64,000 bases of DNA from Variovorax sp. Sphag1AA (GCF_014192575.1 NZ_JACHYC010000001.1:124001-188000); one strand, 5' to 3'; counted from the stretch's first letter, positions 26,134-35,436 are shown. The notes: generated from the sequence alone by a model not told the origin. Numbers and translations are program-made.

Positions 26134-26712
26134 CTACTTCTTGTCGCGCGGCAAGCGCCCCAGCAGGTAGAACTCCGGATTCGGCAGCATGCCGCTGAAG
26201 CTCGCCATGCGGTTGGAGAGCCCGAAGAACGCGGTAATGGCCGCGATGTCCCAGATGTCCTCATCGCTGAAGCCGTGCGCGTGCAGCGGAGGGAAATCGC
26301 TTTCTTCGATCTCGTGCGAACGCTCGCAGACCTTCATCGCGAATTCGAGCATCGCGCGCTGGCGCGGCGTGATGTCGGCCTTGCGCCAGTTGACGGCTAC
26401 CTGGTCGGCAACCAGCGGCTTCTTCTCGTAGATGCGCAGCAGTGCGCCGTGCGCGACCACGCAGTAGAGGCACTGGTTGGCTGCGCTGGTGGCGGTGACG
26501 ATCATTTCGCGCTCGCCCTTGGTGAGTGAGCCTTCCTCCTTCAGCATCAGCGCGTCGTGATAGGCGAAGAAGGCTCGCCACTCCGCAGGCCGGCGGGCGA
26601 GGGCGAGGAACACGTTGGGCACGAAGCCTGCCTTTTCCTGCACTTCGAGCACCGCGGCGCGAATGTCGTCGGGCAAGTCCTTGATCTCGGCAAGAGGGTA
26701 GCGCTCGGTCAT
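26134..26712 (-). CDS. peroxidase-related AhpD/CMD-family protein
   Basis: This 192-residue protein belongs to the carboxymuconolactone decarboxylase/AhpD superfamily. The redox-active CxxC motif with a following His is seen as CLYCVVAHG (Cys81, Cys84, His88). The C-terminus has the GFSDEDIWDIAAITAFFGLSNRMA helix typical of the uncharacterised peroxidase-related subgroup. It probably acts as a thiol peroxidase or disulfide reductase in the cytoplasm; the partner is unknown. It converges with eptA (1-bp gap) and is followed on its own strand by 31 bp to eutC upstream, so it may be the last gene of the eutBC operon. Confidence 0.87.
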   Translation of the reverse strand: MTERYPLAEIKDLPDDIRAAVLEVQEKAGFVPNVFLALARRPAEWRAFFAYHDALMLKEEGSLTKGEREMIVTATSAANQCLYCVVAHGALLRIYEKKPLVADQVAVNWRKADITPRQRAMLEFAMKVCERSHEIEESDFPPLHAHGFSDEDIWDIAAITAFFGLSNRMASFSGMLPNPEFYLLGRLPRDKK

Positions 26713-26743
26713 GAAGTCTCCTGATGATTCGCAACGCGGTCCA

Positions 26744-27511
26744 TCATAGGGAGCCGCTCTCGTCGACCAGTGCCAGATGGCTTTCGTCCTTCAAGTTGAC
26801 GCCGGTCAATCCTCGCCGCAGCGATTCGCGGATCAACCATGCGAGCTTGAATGCCGCCGCCGCGTAGCCGAGGCCTTCCGGGCGGATGTTCGAGATGCAG
26901 TTGCGTTCGGCATCGTGCCGTCCACGACGCGGCGCGTGCGTGATGTAGACGCCGAGGCTGTCCGGCGAACTGAGGCCGGGGCGCTCGCCGATCAGGATGA
27001 TCGACAGGCGCGCGCCGAGATCCTCCGCGATCTCGTCCGCCAGCGCGACGCGAGCCTGGGAAGCGATGACCACTGGCGTCATCGAGAGGCCCGGTGGCAG
27101 TTTTGGCCGCAGTTCAGCCAACAGCGGCGCTGCGTGACGCTCGATTGCCATCGACGAGAGCCCGTCGCCGATGACGATGCAAAGGTCCTTCGGAGATCCG
27201 GCTAGCGAGCGAAGGCGTGACGAATCCTCGGGGGCCAGTTGACGGCCGAGGTCAGGTCTTCGCAGGTAATACGTGCGATCGCCCGCGCGGCTGTGTACTT
27301 GCAGGGTGTCCCAGCCCTGTGAGTGCAACGATTCTGCAAGAGCTTGCGCGTCGAGCGCCGCGTGGATCGCATCGCGCGCCATGGCATGCGCCCAGCCGAA
27401 GCGGAGTACCTCGTTCGTGGGCATGCCCGCGCCGGCGCGGCCCAGTGCGATACGGGCCGGCGTTGCAGCACGCCAAGAGTCCAGCGGGCCGGTGGTGGTG
27501 GGTTCGTTCAT
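26744..27511 (-). CDS. eutC: ethanolamine ammonia-lyase small subunit
   Basis: This 255-residue subunit works with EutB and adenosylcobalamin to convert ethanolamine to acetaldehyde and ammonia. Family stretches include ARIALGRAGAGMPTNEVLRFGWAHAMARDAI near the N-terminus, DLCIVIGDGLSSMAIERHA and IGERPGLSSPDSLGVYITH. The ATG at 27511 ([21 protein letters not shown]) overlaps the eutB stop by 4 nt, which fixes the start and implies coupling. Confidence 0.96.
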   Translation of the reverse strand: MNEPTTTGPLDSWRAATPARIALGRAGAGMPTNEVLRFGWAHAMARDAIHAALDAQALAESLHSQGWDTLQVHSRAGDRTYYLRRPDLGRQLAPEDSSRLRSLAGSPKDLCIVIGDGLSSMAIERHAAPLLAELRPKLPPGLSMTPVVIASQARVALADEIAEDLGARLSIILIGERPGLSSPDSLGVYITHAPRRGRHDAERNCISNIRPEGLGYAAAAFKLAWLIRESLRRGLTGVNLKDESHLALVDESGSL

Positions 27512-28902
27512 CCAGCAAGTGCCTTCAGCGTGCCCATGTCCGAGAGCATGGCGTTGGAGGAGGCGGGCGCCAGTCGGCCCGCTGCATTGGTGATCTGCAT
27601 GCCTTGCAACCACGCCTCGAACTCAGGGGCACGCTTGAGGCCCATCGTCTCGCGCAGAAACAGCGCGTCGTGGAAGGACGTGCTCTGGTAGTTGAGCATC
27701 ACGTCGTCCGCGCCTGGCACGCCCATGATGAAGTTGATTCCCGCAGTGCCGAGCAGCACCAGCAGCGTGTCCATGTCGTCCTGGTCGGCTTCGGCGTGAT
27801 TGGTGTAGCAGATGTCGCAGCCCAGCGGCAGCCCGAGCAGCTTGCCGCAGAAGTGATCTTCGAGCCCAGCGCGGATGATCTGCTTGCCGTCGTAGAGGTA
27901 CTCCGGCCCGATGAAACCCACCACCGTGTTGATCAGCAAAGGCTTGTAGCGCCGGGCAAGGCCATAGGCGCGTGCCTCGCAGGTCTGCTGGTCGACGCCG
28001 AAGTTGGCGTTGGCCGAGAGCGCGCTGCCCTGGCCGGTCTCGAAGTACATGACGTTGTTGCCGATGGTCCCGCGCTTCATCGCAAGTGCGGCCGCGTACG
28101 CCTCGTCGAGCAACTCGGGCGTGACGCCGAAGGAGCGGTTGGTCTTCTCGGTGCCGCCGATGGACTGGAACACCAGATCGACCGGCGCGCCAGCATCCGC
28201 GAGCTTCAGCGTGTTGGTGACATGCGTGAGCACGCAACTCTGCGTGGGAATCTGGAAGCGCTGGATCACCTCGTCCAGCATGCGAAGCAGGTCGCCGAGC
28301 ACCTGCATGCTGTCGGATGCGGGGTTGATGCCGATCACCGCATCGCCAGCGCCCAGCAACAGCCCGTCGAGCAGCGAAGCCGCGATGCCGCGCAGATCGT
28401 CCGTCGGGTGGTTGGGCTGCAGCCGCACCGCAAGATGGCCGGGCAAGCCGATCGTGTCGCGAAAACGCGTGACCACGCTGCACTTGCGCGCGATCGACAC
28501 GAGATCCTGGCTGCGCATGAGCTTGGAGACCGCGGCCACCATCTCCGGCGTCAGGCCCGGTGCGAGCGCAGAGAGGGCGTTGGTATCCGCCTCTTCCGAC
28601 AGCAGCCAATTGCGGAAGTCGCCAACCGTCAGGTGCGCCACCGGCGCGAAGGCCTGCGCGTCATGGCTGTCGATGATGAGGCGGGTGATGTTGTCTTCCT
28701 CGTACGGCACCAGCGCTTCGTTGAGGAATTGCTTCAGCGGTGTCTCAGCGAGGACGTGTCGTGCCGCGAGCCGCTGCTGCGCCGTCGCCGCCGCAATCTC
28801 TGCGAGATAGTCGCCCGAACGTGCCGGACTCGCGCAGGCCATGACCTGCTTCAGATCGGCGAACTCGAAGACGTGCGAATCGATCGTGGTTCGGTAGCGC
28901 AT
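27508..28902 (-). CDS. eutB: ethanolamine ammonia-lyase large subunit
   Basis: This 464-residue catalytic subunit has the usual EutB length. The start [31 protein letters not shown] is typical. Conserved stretches such as [44 protein letters not shown] and [14 protein letters not shown] line the barrel active site. The reaction needs adenosylcobalamin. There are no microcompartment shell genes, EutA reactivase, permease or acetaldehyde dehydrogenase within the window, so this is the minimal form seen in many soil proteobacteria. Confidence 0.97.
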   Translation of the reverse strand: MRYRTTIDSHVFEFADLKQVMACASPARSGDYLAEIAAATAQQRLAARHVLAETPLKQFLNEALVPYEEDNITRLIIDSHDAQAFAPVAHLTVGDFRNWLLSEEADTNALSALAPGLTPEMVAAVSKLMRSQDLVSIARKCSVVTRFRDTIGLPGHLAVRLQPNHPTDDLRGIAASLLDGLLLGAGDAVIGINPASDSMQVLGDLLRMLDEVIQRFQIPTQSCVLTHVTNTLKLADAGAPVDLVFQSIGGTEKTNRSFGVTPELLDEAYAAALAMKRGTIGNNVMYFETGQGSALSANANFGVDQQTCEARAYGLARRYKPLLINTVVGFIGPEYLYDGKQIIRAGLEDHFCGKLLGLPLGCDICYTNHAEADQDDMDTLLVLLGTAGINFIMGVPGADDVMLNYQSTSFHDALFLRETMGLKRAPEFEAWLQGMQITNAAGRLAPASSNAMLSDMGTLKALAG

Positions 28903-28987
28903 GAGTGTGAGCCTGCAAGAGCGATGCCAAGCTGGCTTGCGGCGCGGCAATAATGAACCCGTTCATTCAAACATCAAAGGGGTATCC

Positions 28988-29395
28988 GTGCGATCCATTC
29001 TCTGTACCGCCATCGTTTCGATGTTCGTGTTGCCGTCCGCCTTCGCGCAATCCGCGCCGGTCACCAAGCCGAGCGGGCTGATCTTCCAGTCGCTCGTGGA
29101 TGGGAAGGGCGCGTCACCTGCCGCCACCGACGTCGTGCGCGTGCACTACCGCGGCACCTTTCCCGACGGCAAGGAATTCGACAGCTCCTTCAAGCGCGGC
29201 GAGCCGGCGGAGTTTCCGCTCAATGGCGTGATCCCGTGCTGGACCGAAGGCGTGCAACTCATGAAGGTCGGCGGCAAGGCCAAGCTGACCTGCCCGCCGG
29301 GGATCGCCTACGGGAAGCGCGGTGCGGGCGGCGTGATTCCGCCGGATGCGACGCTCAATTTCGAGATCGAGTTGCTCGCGATCAAGGACAAGTGA
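28988..29395 (+). CDS. FKBP-type peptidyl-prolyl cis-trans isomerase, exported
   Basis: The 135-residue protein starts at GTG 28988 with a Sec signal peptide ([21 protein letters not shown]) and an AAGG Shine-Dalgarno. The mature part is one FKBP domain ([77 protein letters not shown]). It should isomerise X-Pro bonds in the periplasm. Two cysteines (in IPCW and LTCP) lie in the domain and could form a disulfide. It diverges from eutB and converges with opgD. Confidence 0.93.
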   Translation: MRSILCTAIVSMFVLPSAFAQSAPVTKPSGLIFQSLVDGKGASPAATDVVRVHYRGTFPDGKEFDSSFKRGEPAEFPLNGVIPCWTEGVQLMKVGGKAKLTCPPGIAYGKRGAGGVIPPDATLNFEIELLAIKDK

Positions 29396-29408
29396 CGAAC
29401 TCCGGGGG

Positions 29409-31007
29409 TCAGAAGGGCTGAAACTGGTACAGCCAAGTCTCCGTCAGCGTCTGATCCCCGTTCTTCATGTACAGACGCATGTCGACGGGATCCGTCCCCT
29501 CGGCCGCGAAGTCGAATTGCGCCCGCCAATGCCCAGGCACCCCGTTCGGCACCGCCTCGGTAAAGATGTACGAGAACTTCCCGCGCGAAGCGGTCAGTAC
29601 CAGCTCGGGCTTGACGCCGAATGGCAATGTCTCGAGCGGCTTGCCGATGAACTCGACCATGAACTTGCGCACGCCCTGCGGCCTCGGCGTGCCCGGCTGA
29701 CCGCCACGCCCGATGCGCGTCGCGACGCAGCGCGCGAGCGGCGACGGGAAGGGCTCCTCCGCCGCCCAGTGCAGCCGGTACTTGAGCTCGAAGCTCGACC
29801 CGGCCTTGGCCGGCGCCTTGGGCACCCAGCACGCGAGGATGTTGTCGTGGATCTCGTCGTCGGTCGGGATCTCGATCAACTGCACCGAGCCCTCTCCCCA
29901 TTGGCCAAGCGGCTCGACCCAGAGGCTCGGGCGCTTGTCGTAGTAGACGCCGTCCTGGTAGTGGTCGAACGCACGGTCCCGCTGCAGCAGGCCGAAGCCG
30001 CGCGGGTTGTTGTCGCTGAAGGCCGATGCGCGTGTCTGCGCGGGATTGTTCAGCGGGCGCCAGATGCGCTCACCCGCGCCGTTCCACATCGAGAGGCCAT
30101 CCGAATCGTGCACTTCAGGGCGCCAATCGATGCCGGTCGGCTTCACGGTCTCCGAATACCAGAACATCGATGTCAGTGGCGTCAGGCCGAAGCGGCCGAT
30201 GTCGCGACGCAGGAAGAGGCGAGCGTCGATGTCCATCAGCACCGCCTTTCCCCGCTGGAGCACGAACTTGTAGGCGCCGGTGATGCTGGGCCCTTCGAGC
30301 AGGGCGTAGACCGTCACGGCGTTCGATGAATCGTTCGCCGGCGGCTCGAAGTAGAACTGCGTGAAGGTCGGAAACTCTTCGGCACGGTCGGGCATGGCCG
30401 CATCCAGTGCGATGCCGCGTGCCGAGAGACCGTACTGGAACAACTCGCCGATCGCACGGAAGTACGAAGCGCCGAGAAAGGCCACCCAGTCGTTGGTCTG
30501 CCACGGCAGCTTCTTCTGGTCGCCGAGGCGGCTTTCCTGAAGGCGGAAGCCCGCGAAGCCGGCGCCGTCAGGCAGTTGTTTCGCCGGGCTGTCCGGCGGC
30601 ATGTTGAAGTACCCCGGGTCGTAGACGATCTCGCGCGCGAAGCTGTCGCCGCCCGCGATTTCCAGCACGTGCATGTGCACGGGCACCTGGAAGTAGCGGC
30701 CCAGGTGGAAGAAGGTGACCGGGAACTGCCCCGGACCGTCGCGGAAGAGGGCGTTGTCGGTGTTGAACTTGATCTTGCCGTGCGCGTCGTAGTCGATCTT
30801 TTCCAGGATGTCGGCCGGTAGCGATTTGTCGGCGACGTATGGCTGCGCGCCCAGCGCCTTCGCCTGCGCCACGAGGCGGTCGAAGGAGAACGGCCTTGGC
30901 TGGCTCAACTGGAGCCCGGCGGCCGCAAATGCATCGGCGGAGATGCCCAGGGAAGCGAGCGCCAGGGAGGCACCGCCAGCGGTGAGGAGTGAGCGTCGGT
31001 CGATCAT
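29409..31007 (-). CDS. opgD: periplasmic glucan biosynthesis protein OpgD/MdoD
   Basis: The 532-residue protein has a twin-arginine signal (IDRRSLLTAGGASLALASLG, then Ala-rich cleavage region). The mature protein shows the OpgG/OpgD features PFSFDRLVAQAKALG, AREIVYDPGYFNMPPDSP, FLGASYFRAIGELFQYGLSARGIALD, MFWYSETVKPTGIDWRPEVHDSDGL and NNPRGFGLLQRDR. OpgD shapes osmoregulated periplasmic glucans. The signal and length favour OpgD over OpgG, which is usually Sec-exported. An ATG three codons earlier (31016) is an alternative start; neither has a clear Shine-Dalgarno. No opgH is in the window. Confidence 0.92.
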   Translation of the reverse strand: MIDRRSLLTAGGASLALASLGISADAFAAAGLQLSQPRPFSFDRLVAQAKALGAQPYVADKSLPADILEKIDYDAHGKIKFNTDNALFRDGPGQFPVTFFHLGRYFQVPVHMHVLEIAGGDSFAREIVYDPGYFNMPPDSPAKQLPDGAGFAGFRLQESRLGDQKKLPWQTNDWVAFLGASYFRAIGELFQYGLSARGIALDAAMPDRAEEFPTFTQFYFEPPANDSSNAVTVYALLEGPSITGAYKFVLQRGKAVLMDIDARLFLRRDIGRFGLTPLTSMFWYSETVKPTGIDWRPEVHDSDGLSMWNGAGERIWRPLNNPAQTRASAFSDNNPRGFGLLQRDRAFDHYQDGVYYDKRPSLWVEPLGQWGEGSVQLIEIPTDDEIHDNILACWVPKAPAKAGSSFELKYRLHWAAEEPFPSPLARCVATRIGRGGQPGTPRPQGVRKFMVEFIGKPLETLPFGVKPELVLTASRGKFSYIFTEAVPNGVPGHWRAQFDFAAEGTDPVDMRLYMKNGDQTLTETWLYQFQPF

Positions 31008-31096
31008 GTGGCGCAAATGTTAACGACGGTGGGGCCGCGGCTCCGTAGGTCGATGGCTGAAACGGGTTCGCCGAAGTCGGCATCGTCCTACGATCG

Positions 31097-31109
31097 AATT
31101 CGAAAGCAA
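31097..31109 (+). promoter_or_regulatory. Ada box upstream of ada
   Basis: AAT (31097-31099), six bases, then GCAA (31106-31109) exactly match the known bipartite Ada recognition sequence AAT-N6-GCAA, 72 bp before the ada ATG. Methylated Ada should activate its own operon here. Confidence 0.65.
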
Positions 31110-31180
31110 GCGGCGGAGTGCCCGTTCCACCCCTGATCCCTACAGTGAATGCACCGATCAACGACACTGAAGGACTCGAG

Positions 31181-32263
31181 ATGAACATGCGTAACGACAA
31201 CGAAACACGTGCACTCGCCACGGTGAGCGATCCACGCTGGGCCGCAGTGGTGGCGCGCGACGCGAAGGCTGACGGCAGCTTCTTCTATTCCGTTCGCAGC
31301 ACAGGCGTGTACTGCCGGCCGTCCTGCGCGTCGCGCCGGGCGCGGCCGGAGAACATCGAATTCCACGCCACGGTGGCGGATGCCGAGCGCGCGGGTTTCC
31401 GTCCGTGCAAGCGCTGTCGGCCTGACGAACCGGCGCGATCCAGCCAGCAGGCGGATCTGGTGGCTGAGCTGTGCCGCTATATCGAGAGCGCCGAGCAGGA
31501 GCCGACGCTGGACGAACTCGCCGAACGTGCCGGGCTCAGCCCCTGGCACCTGCACCGGCTCTTCAAGGAAGTGACCGGGGTGACGCCCAAGGCGTACGCA
31601 GCAGCGCATCGAGCGAGCCGCGTCCGCCGCGAGTTGACACGCAGCGACACGGTGACCGAGGCGATCTACGACGCGGGCTACAACTCCAACGGCCGCTTCT
31701 ACGAGGACTCGAACGAGATCCTCGGCATGACGCCGACGGCATGGCGTTCCGGCGGTGCGGACACCGAAATCCGCTTCGCGATCGGCCAATGCGCGCTGGG
31801 CGCGATCCTCGTTGCGCAAAGCGAGCGCGGCATCTGCGCGATCGCTCTGGGCGACGATCCCGATGCCTTGGCGCGAGACCTGCAAGACCAGTTTCCGCGT
31901 GCCCGGCTGATCGGCGGCGACGCCGAATTCGAAGCGCTGGTCGCAAGGGTGGTCGGCTTCGTCGAGGCACCGCGCGTCGGGCTGGACCTTCCGCTGGATG
32001 TACGTGGCACGGCCTTCCAGCAGCGCGTCTGGCAGGCGCTGCGCGAAATCCCGGTGGGCGAGACGGCCAGCTACAGCGAGATCGCGGAGCGCATCGGTTC
32101 GCCGAAGTCGGTTCGCGCGGTGGCGCAGGCGTGCGGCGCGAATGCGCTCGCGGTGGCGATCCCTTGCCATCGCGTGGTGCGCAGCGATGGTGGCCTCTCA
32201 GGGTACCGCTGGGGCGTCGATCGCAAGAGCGCGCTGCTGCGCCGGGAAGCCGAGCCCGCATGA
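31181..32263 (+). CDS. ada: bifunctional alkylation sensor/regulator and O6-methylguanine-DNA methyltransferase Ada
   Basis: The 360-residue Ada has all domains. The N-terminal zinc/phosphotriester-repair domain contains the Cys quartet in YCRPSC and CKRC. A central AraC-type DNA-binding domain follows (LSPWHLHRLFKEVTGVTPKAYAAAHR). The C-terminal methyltransferase has the acceptor-Cys motif IPCHRVV. Ada transfers methyl groups from DNA to its cysteines, and methylation of the first turns it into an activator. The ATG at 31181 is preceded by GAAGGA. An Ada box lies upstream. The next gene overlaps by 4 nt, and alkB is third, so this is the adaptive-response operon. Confidence 0.97.
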   Translation: MNMRNDNETRALATVSDPRWAAVVARDAKADGSFFYSVRSTGVYCRPSCASRRARPENIEFHATVADAERAGFRPCKRCRPDEPARSSQQADLVAELCRYIESAEQEPTLDELAERAGLSPWHLHRLFKEVTGVTPKAYAAAHRASRVRRELTRSDTVTEAIYDAGYNSNGRFYEDSNEILGMTPTAWRSGGADTEIRFAIGQCALGAILVAQSERGICAIALGDDPDALARDLQDQFPRARLIGGDAEFEALVARVVGFVEAPRVGLDLPLDVRGTAFQQRVWQALREIPVGETASYSEIAERIGSPKSVRAVAQACGANALAVAIPCHRVVRSDGGLSGYRWGVDRKSALLRREAEPA

Positions 32264-32970
32264 GCACGTGGAAGGAACGGGTGACGCACATGGACTGGGC
32301 ACAGGCCGAAGCCGATCTCGATGACCAGGGCTGTGCGCTGCTGCCGTCTCTGCTCACGCCCGGCGAGTGCGAGTCGCTCGCCGGGCTGTACGGGGCCGAG
32401 AAGCCCTTTCGCAGTCGCGTGGTGATGGAGCGGCACGGCTTCGGTCGCGGCGAGTACAAGTACTTCGCCTATCCGCTGCCGGAGCCGATCGCGGTGCTGC
32501 GCGAGCGGCTCTATCCGCATCTGGTGCCGATCGCGAATCGCTGGAACGAGATCATGGACATCGACGTGCGCTATCCGGCGCGGCATGCCGAGTTCATCGA
32601 TCGCTGCCATGCGGCGGGCCAGTTGCGGCCGACGCCCTTGCTGCTGCAGTACGCGCCGGACGACTACAACTGCCTGCATCAGGATCTGTACGGCGAGCAT
32701 GTGTTTCCGCTGCAGGTGGTGATCCTTCTTTCCGAGCCCGGCCGCGACTTCACTGGTGGCGAGTTCGTGATGACGGAGCAGCGACCACGGATGCAGTCGC
32801 GACCGATGGTGCTGCCACTGCGGCAGGGTGATGCGGCGGTGATCGCGGTGCATCACCGGCCGGTGCAGGGCACGCGAGGTGCGTATCGCGTGAATCTGCG
32901 CCATGGTGTGAGTCGCGTGCGTTCGGGGCAACGGCATACGGCCGGCATCATCTTCCACGACGCTCAATGA
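32260..32970 (+). CDS. 2-oxoglutarate-Fe(II) oxygenase in the ada operon
   Basis: This 236-residue protein is a non-heme iron dioxygenase of the prolyl-hydroxylase-like fold. The iron triad is readable: HxD in CLHQDLYGEHVFP and a distal His in VHHRP, with an Arg near YRVNLRHGVSRV for 2-oxoglutarate. Upstream it has a long N-terminal region (DLDDQGCALLPSLLTPGEC). It is not AlkB-like by motif. The ATG overlaps the ada stop by 4 nt (ATGA), and alkB follows after 10 bp, so it is induced with DNA alkylation repair. A role in DNA or protein repair is inferred; its substrate is not known to me. Confidence 0.85.
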   Translation: MSTWKERVTHMDWAQAEADLDDQGCALLPSLLTPGECESLAGLYGAEKPFRSRVVMERHGFGRGEYKYFAYPLPEPIAVLRERLYPHLVPIANRWNEIMDIDVRYPARHAEFIDRCHAAGQLRPTPLLLQYAPDDYNCLHQDLYGEHVFPLQVVILLSEPGRDFTGGEFVMTEQRPRMQSRPMVLPLRQGDAAVIAVHHRPVQGTRGAYRVNLRHGVSRVRSGQRHTAGIIFHDAQ

Positions 32971-32980
32971 GCAGCACGCG

Positions 32981-33628
32981 ATGACGCAGGATTTGTTCGA
33001 CGACGAAGTGCAGTCCGCAGCACTGCCGCTCGGGCCCGGCGCGGTGGTGTTGCGCCGCTTTGCGCGGCCTGATGAGGCTGCGCTGCAGGATGCCGTCCGG
33101 CAAGTGATCGAGCAGGCACCGCTGCGCCACATGGTGACGCCTGGCGGCTTCCGCATGTCGGTCGCGATGACCAACTGCGGTGATCTCGGCTGGGTGACCG
33201 ATCTCACCGGCTATCGCTATGACCCCCATGATCCCGAGAGCGGCAACCCGTGGCCGCGCCTGCCGGATGTGTTCAGGCGGCTTGCATCCGAAGCCGCATC
33301 GCAAGGGGGCTTCGACGGCTTCGTGCCCGATGCATGCCTCATCAATCGCTACGAGCCGGGCACGCGGCTCTCGTTGCATCAGGACCGCAACGAAAGGGAC
33401 TTCAGCCAGCCGATCGTTTCGGTGTCACTTGGCATCTCCGCGGTGTTCCTGTTCGGTGGGCCGAAGCGTTCGGACAAGGCGCGCCGCGTTCCGCTGGACC
33501 ATGGCGATGTCGTGGTCTGGGGCGGACCGGCGCGGCTGCATTACCACGGCGTGTTGCCTTTGAAGGAGGGCACGCATCTGTTCTGGGATGGATGCCGGAT
33601 CAATCTCACTTTTCGAAAGGCGGGTTGA
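32981..33628 (+). CDS. alkB: DNA oxidative demethylase AlkB
   Basis: The 215-residue protein has the standard AlkB length and removes methyl groups from 1-methyladenine and 3-methylcytosine by 2-oxoglutarate-dependent oxidation. Visible motifs are the substrate-lid stretch GGFRMSVAMTNCGDLGWVTD, DACLINRYEPGTRLSLHQDRNE (HxD iron ligands), SLGISAVFLFGG, the distal His in RLHYHGV and the 2-oxoglutarate Arg pair in RINLTFRKAG. It is the third gene of the operon that starts with ada. Confidence 0.97.
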   Translation: MTQDLFDDEVQSAALPLGPGAVVLRRFARPDEAALQDAVRQVIEQAPLRHMVTPGGFRMSVAMTNCGDLGWVTDLTGYRYDPHDPESGNPWPRLPDVFRRLASEAASQGGFDGFVPDACLINRYEPGTRLSLHQDRNERDFSQPIVSVSLGISAVFLFGGPKRSDKARRVPLDHGDVVVWGGPARLHYHGVLPLKEGTHLFWDGCRINLTFRKAG

Positions 33629-33629
33629 C

Positions 33630-33767
33630 ATGAAATCCACCGCTCGCCTCGTCCTCGCTGCCGTTCTGAGCGCGACGCTCCTGACCGGATGCGGCGTTTT
33701 CGGTTGCGCCGCCGGGGGCGGCAGTGGTCGCGCTTCCGGGGGATGCACGGCAGGCACCAGGTTCTAG
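33630..33767 (+). CDS. small lipoprotein, 45 residues
   Basis: A short gene starting 1 nt after the alkB stop. The protein begins MKSTARLVLAAVLSATLLTGC, a complete lipoprotein signal with lipobox LTGC (Cys21). The mature 25 residues are Gly/Ser-rich (GVFGCAAGGGSGR, then ASGGCTAGTRF) with two more cysteines. No family is recognised. Its tight spacing to alkB suggests co-transcription, perhaps by accident of organisation. It resembles tiny Gly/Ser-rich lipoproteins of unknown role. Confidence 0.68.
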   Translation: MKSTARLVLAAVLSATLLTGCGVFGCAAGGGSGRASGGCTAGTRF

Positions 33768-33777
33768 GCGCCTGCGA

Positions 33778-34830
33778 TCACCCGAGGCGCGACGCGAGCC
33801 TGCGCGTTTCGCCCACTGCGACAGCGAAGAAATGCTCCTCGGGAATGCCTTGCGCGTCGCGCACTTCTGCCAGCTTTCGTGGCGGATCGTCGAGCGCCTC
33901 ATCGCTCAGTTCGAAGACGCCCCAATGAATGCCGAGCGAACGCTTGGCGCCGACATCGGCGTGGATGCGCAACGCCTCCTCGATGTCCACGTGCTGCGAC
34001 TTCATGAACCAGCGCGGCGCATAGGCCCCAATCGGGATCAGCGCGATGTCGAATCCGCCGCCTTGCTCCGGCGCCTGCCGGTCGCTGAAATGCCGGCGGA
34101 TGTCGGCGAAGTCGCGCGAATAGCCGGTGTCGCCGGTGTAGAGCAGATGGCAGTCCGGCGCGATCACCGCGAAGCCGCCCCATAGCGTCGCCATTGCATC
34201 GCGCGGGCTGCGCGATGACCAGTGCTGCGCAGGCACGAGCGCGATCTCCACCTCGCCGTGCGCGCCGGGCACCGTGTGCCGGTCCCACCAGTCCAGTTCG
34301 ACCGTATTGCGGATTCGGCGACCGTGCAGCCAGGGCTTGACGCCCAGCGGGACCACGAACAACGGCGGTCCGCCCGGCTGCCGGTTGAGCGCATCCACCG
34401 ATGGTGCATCGAGATGGTCATAGTGGTTGTGCGACACCAGCACCAGGTCCACGCGCGGCAACTGCGGCAGCTCGATCCCCGGCGGCGTGTGCCGCCTGGG
34501 CCCCGCGAAGGGCACCGGCGATGCGCGCAGCGAGAACATCGGATCGGTCAGCACCGTGAGCCCGCCCATCTGCACCAGCACCGTCGCATGGCCGATCCAG
34601 GTGAAGCAGGGCGCCATCGCCTGGCCTGCACGCGCATTGGCGTGAAGCCAATCCAGCTCTGGCGCGACGCGGGGCGTCGGTGCGAGGGGCGGCCGGGGCA
34701 GGCGGTCGCGGAGGGCCTGCCGGCGCCAGCGCAGCAGTTCCGAGAGGCTCTTCGGCTGGAACTCCACGTAGTTGTTCTGGAAACCGTGTTCGCGGTGGTG
34801 CGGTTTGGCGGGGTCGTGATAGCGGTTCAT
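33778..34830 (-). CDS. MBL-fold metallo-hydrolase (NAPE-PLD/UlaG-like)
   Basis: The 350-residue metallo-beta-lactamase-fold protein contains FTWIGHATVLVQMGGLTVLTDPMFS and the metal motif SHNHYDHLD (HxHxDH). More distal ligands are seen in VPAQHWSSR, LLYTGDTGYSRDF and GIHWGVFELSDE. The order and the N-terminal RHR-rich head resemble the N-acylphosphatidylethanolamine phospholipase D group, often annotated as a hydrolase of unknown substrate. It has no signal peptide. The PAS-LuxR gene is 12 bp upstream on the same strand, so the two may be co-transcribed. Confidence 0.87.
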   Translation of the reverse strand: MNRYHDPAKPHHREHGFQNNYVEFQPKSLSELLRWRRQALRDRLPRPPLAPTPRVAPELDWLHANARAGQAMAPCFTWIGHATVLVQMGGLTVLTDPMFSLRASPVPFAGPRRHTPPGIELPQLPRVDLVLVSHNHYDHLDAPSVDALNRQPGGPPLFVVPLGVKPWLHGRRIRNTVELDWWDRHTVPGAHGEVEIALVPAQHWSSRSPRDAMATLWGGFAVIAPDCHLLYTGDTGYSRDFADIRRHFSDRQAPEQGGGFDIALIPIGAYAPRWFMKSQHVDIEEALRIHADVGAKRSLGIHWGVFELSDEALDDPPRKLAEVRDAQGIPEEHFFAVAVGETRRLASRLG

Positions 34831-34842
34831 CTGAGCCGCAAT

Positions 34843-35430
34843 CTATCCGGCAATCAGTTTCTGGACCAGTTCAGCGGTCGTGGCCGCGGCGTACTTGCGC
34901 ATCAGCCGCGCGCGGTGTATTTCGACCGTGCGATGGCTGATCTGCAGCGCCTTGCCGATCTCCTTCGAGGTGCGGCCCTGCATGACCTGCGCCGCCACCT
35001 CGCGCTCGCGCGGCGTGAGTTCGGCTTTGACCGAGCGCCGCGACCCCAGATCCTCGAAGGTCCAGATGCCTGCCTCGTGCGGTGCCTCCCGGTTCAAGGC
35101 CTGGCCGCTGACGTGGCACCAGAAGGTCTCGCCGGCGAACATCCCGTGCAGATTGCCCAGGCGCTTCATCATGCGGTTGTCGGCGTAACGTCCGCTTGCA
35201 TTGAGGATCGGCTCCATGCGCTTGCCGATGCGCTCGAATTCGGCGACGCTCGGGTAGAGCACCTGGAAGGATTGGCCGACGAGCGCATCGCGCGTGGCGC
35301 CGAACATCTCGCACACGCGGGCGTTGCAGTCCACGATGATGCGGTGTCGAGACAGCACCATGCCCACCGGCGCAAGCTCGAAAGCCAGCCGGTAGTCGAC
35401 CATCGGTAAATTTCCTTCGGGTGTCTCCAT
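34843..35430 (-). CDS. PAS-LuxR family transcriptional regulator
   Basis: This 195-residue regulator has an N-terminal PAS sensing domain (about residues 10-125; [28 protein letters not shown]) and a C-terminal LuxR helix-turn-helix (about 134-195; [42 protein letters not shown]). It lacks a receiver domain, so the signal is probably a bound ligand. It diverges from the two-subunit CoA-transferase operon. A perfect 10-bp inverted repeat 7 bp upstream of its start is its likely site, suggesting control of acetoacetate or 3-oxoacid use. Confidence 0.88.
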   Translation of the reverse strand: METPEGNLPMVDYRLAFELAPVGMVLSRHRIIVDCNARVCEMFGATRDALVGQSFQVLYPSVAEFERIGKRMEPILNASGRYADNRMMKRLGNLHGMFAGETFWCHVSGQALNREAPHEAGIWTFEDLGSRRSVKAELTPREREVAAQVMQGRTSKEIGKALQISHRTVEIHRARLMRKYAAATTAELVQKLIAG

Positions 35431-35436
35431 TACGAA

